Origin: Azospirillum sp. TSH64
GTDB lineage: Bacteria > Pseudomonadota > Alphaproteobacteria > Azospirillales > Azospirillaceae
Reading direction: 5' to 3'
DNA length: 64,000 nt
Assembly (NCBI RefSeq): GCF_003116035.1
Contig: NZ_LGQW01000015.1
Coordinates: forward strand, 7,401,295-7,465,294
Shown: one piece after another, positions 63,677 through 64,000 of the stretch
Layout: each line of letters starts with the position of its first letter
Position numbering within the stretch: the first letter of the stretch is position 1
Made by a program: the position numbers and the translations under genes
The notes under the pieces: model-generated
Database searches by the model: none
What the model was told of the DNA's origin: nothing
What the model saw: the letters and a program-made list of their open reading frames with translations, nothing else

Positions 63677-64000
63677 TCACTCGGCCGCGGCAGCCGGGCC
63701 GGCGGCGGCGTCCCGCGCACGGCGGCCGGCGGGATCGGTGTAGAGGTCGTTGATGCGCTGGACATGCACCGCCGTCGCCTCGCGGATGGCGAAGATCGCC
63801 TTGCCCGCCCGCCCGCCCCAGCCGGCCGGCTGCGTGGCGAAGATCGAGCGGAAGAAGCGGGTGTTCCGCAGGAAGGCCTGCCGCAGGTTCAGGTCGACGT
63901 CGCCGAAACGGTCGCTCAAGGTGGCGGCGATGCGGCGGGCGAAGAACTGGCGCAGCTTGAAATGCCCGGCCAGGAACAGCCCGCCCAGCAGCAGGGCGGT
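63677..64000 (-). CDS. C-terminal part of a hypothetical protein cut by the window end
   Basis: Only the last 107 residues are visible. They begin with a hydrophobic stretch TALLLGGLFLAGHFKLRQFF, then ARRIAATLSDRFGDVDLNL, and continue with FRSIFATQPAGWGGRAGKAIF to an Ala-rich end. I do not recognise the family. The hydrophobic start suggests a membrane-anchored protein. The rest of the gene lies beyond 64000. Confidence 0.7.
   Translation of the reverse strand, partial: TALLLGGLFLAGHFKLRQFFARRIAATLSDRFGDVDLNLRQAFLRNTRFFRSIFATQPAGWGGRAGKAIFAIREATAVHVQRINDLYTDPAGRRARDAAAGPAAAAE

Overview
The window is high-GC alphaproteobacterial chromosome and looks like Azospirillum or a close relative in the Rhodospirillales. 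The pointers are a nifQ gene with the full Cys signature, an Aer-type PAS chemoreceptor ending in a PilZ domain (an arrangement known from Azospirillum), many two-component and chemotaxis genes, an aroQ-accB-accC operon and an alaC-hom-glpX cluster. I saw no rRNA, tRNA, CRISPR array, insertion sequence or phage gene. Most of the very long open frames are antisense shadows of real genes, as expected at this GC.

Layout. 0.2-3.96 kb: GNAT acetyltransferase, guaA with a clear terminator, a small Cys protein and a lipoprotein lytic transglycosylase. 4.3-9.75 kb: an RND efflux adaptor and pump, convergent with a patatin-like lipase. 9.9-14.8 kb: a TrmH-type RNA methyltransferase translationally coupled to a Suv3-like helicase, then an Nramp metal transporter and SlyX. 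14.8-17.3 kb: a copper module (Tat-exported multicopper oxidase plus a small Met/His-rich exported protein) and a small Cys protein followed by a perfect 20-bp hairpin. 17.3-24.6 kb: an alpha-2-macroglobulin and PBP1C pair. 24.8-28.8 kb: a small exported protein with a PepSY membrane protein, then moeA coupled to a LysR regulator. An FNR/FixK-type box lies upstream of moeA.

29-37 kb: a soluble hybrid kinase, a DUF1127 protein, a secreted carboxylesterase and the alaC-hom-glpX cluster. 37-46.7 kb: a NIT-domain chemoreceptor, a ParDE-like toxin-antitoxin pair, a REC-Hpt-like protein, an AhpD-family protein, SppA, a DHA2-type MFS exporter and an AI-2E/PerM protein. 46.8-53.4 kb: an orphan intrinsic terminator (possible sRNA), an HtrA protease followed by a two-component pair, YjbQ, a CoxG-like protein, nifQ, a lipoprotein and a receiver protein. 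53.5-60.2 kb: a signalling block made of a degenerate hybrid kinase, a collapsed response-regulator/GGDEF gene, a CHASE histidine kinase and the PAS-MCP-PilZ receptor. 60.2-64 kb: aroQ-accB-accC with its terminator, a family-3 periplasmic binding protein and a gene cut by the window end.

The most unusual signals are in the 53.5-56.8 kb block. The CHASE kinase stop overlaps the start codon of a following gene. That gene reads only 30 codons and then runs into the C-terminal end of a GGDEF domain in another frame. The next gene is a hybrid-kinase-like protein that appears to have lost its phosphorylatable His and ATP-binding motifs but keeps an intact receiver. Other points for follow-up are the FNR-type site at moeA, the orphan terminator near 46.85 kb and the hairpins at 17.2 kb. 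I did not find a clear, wholly new multi-gene system.
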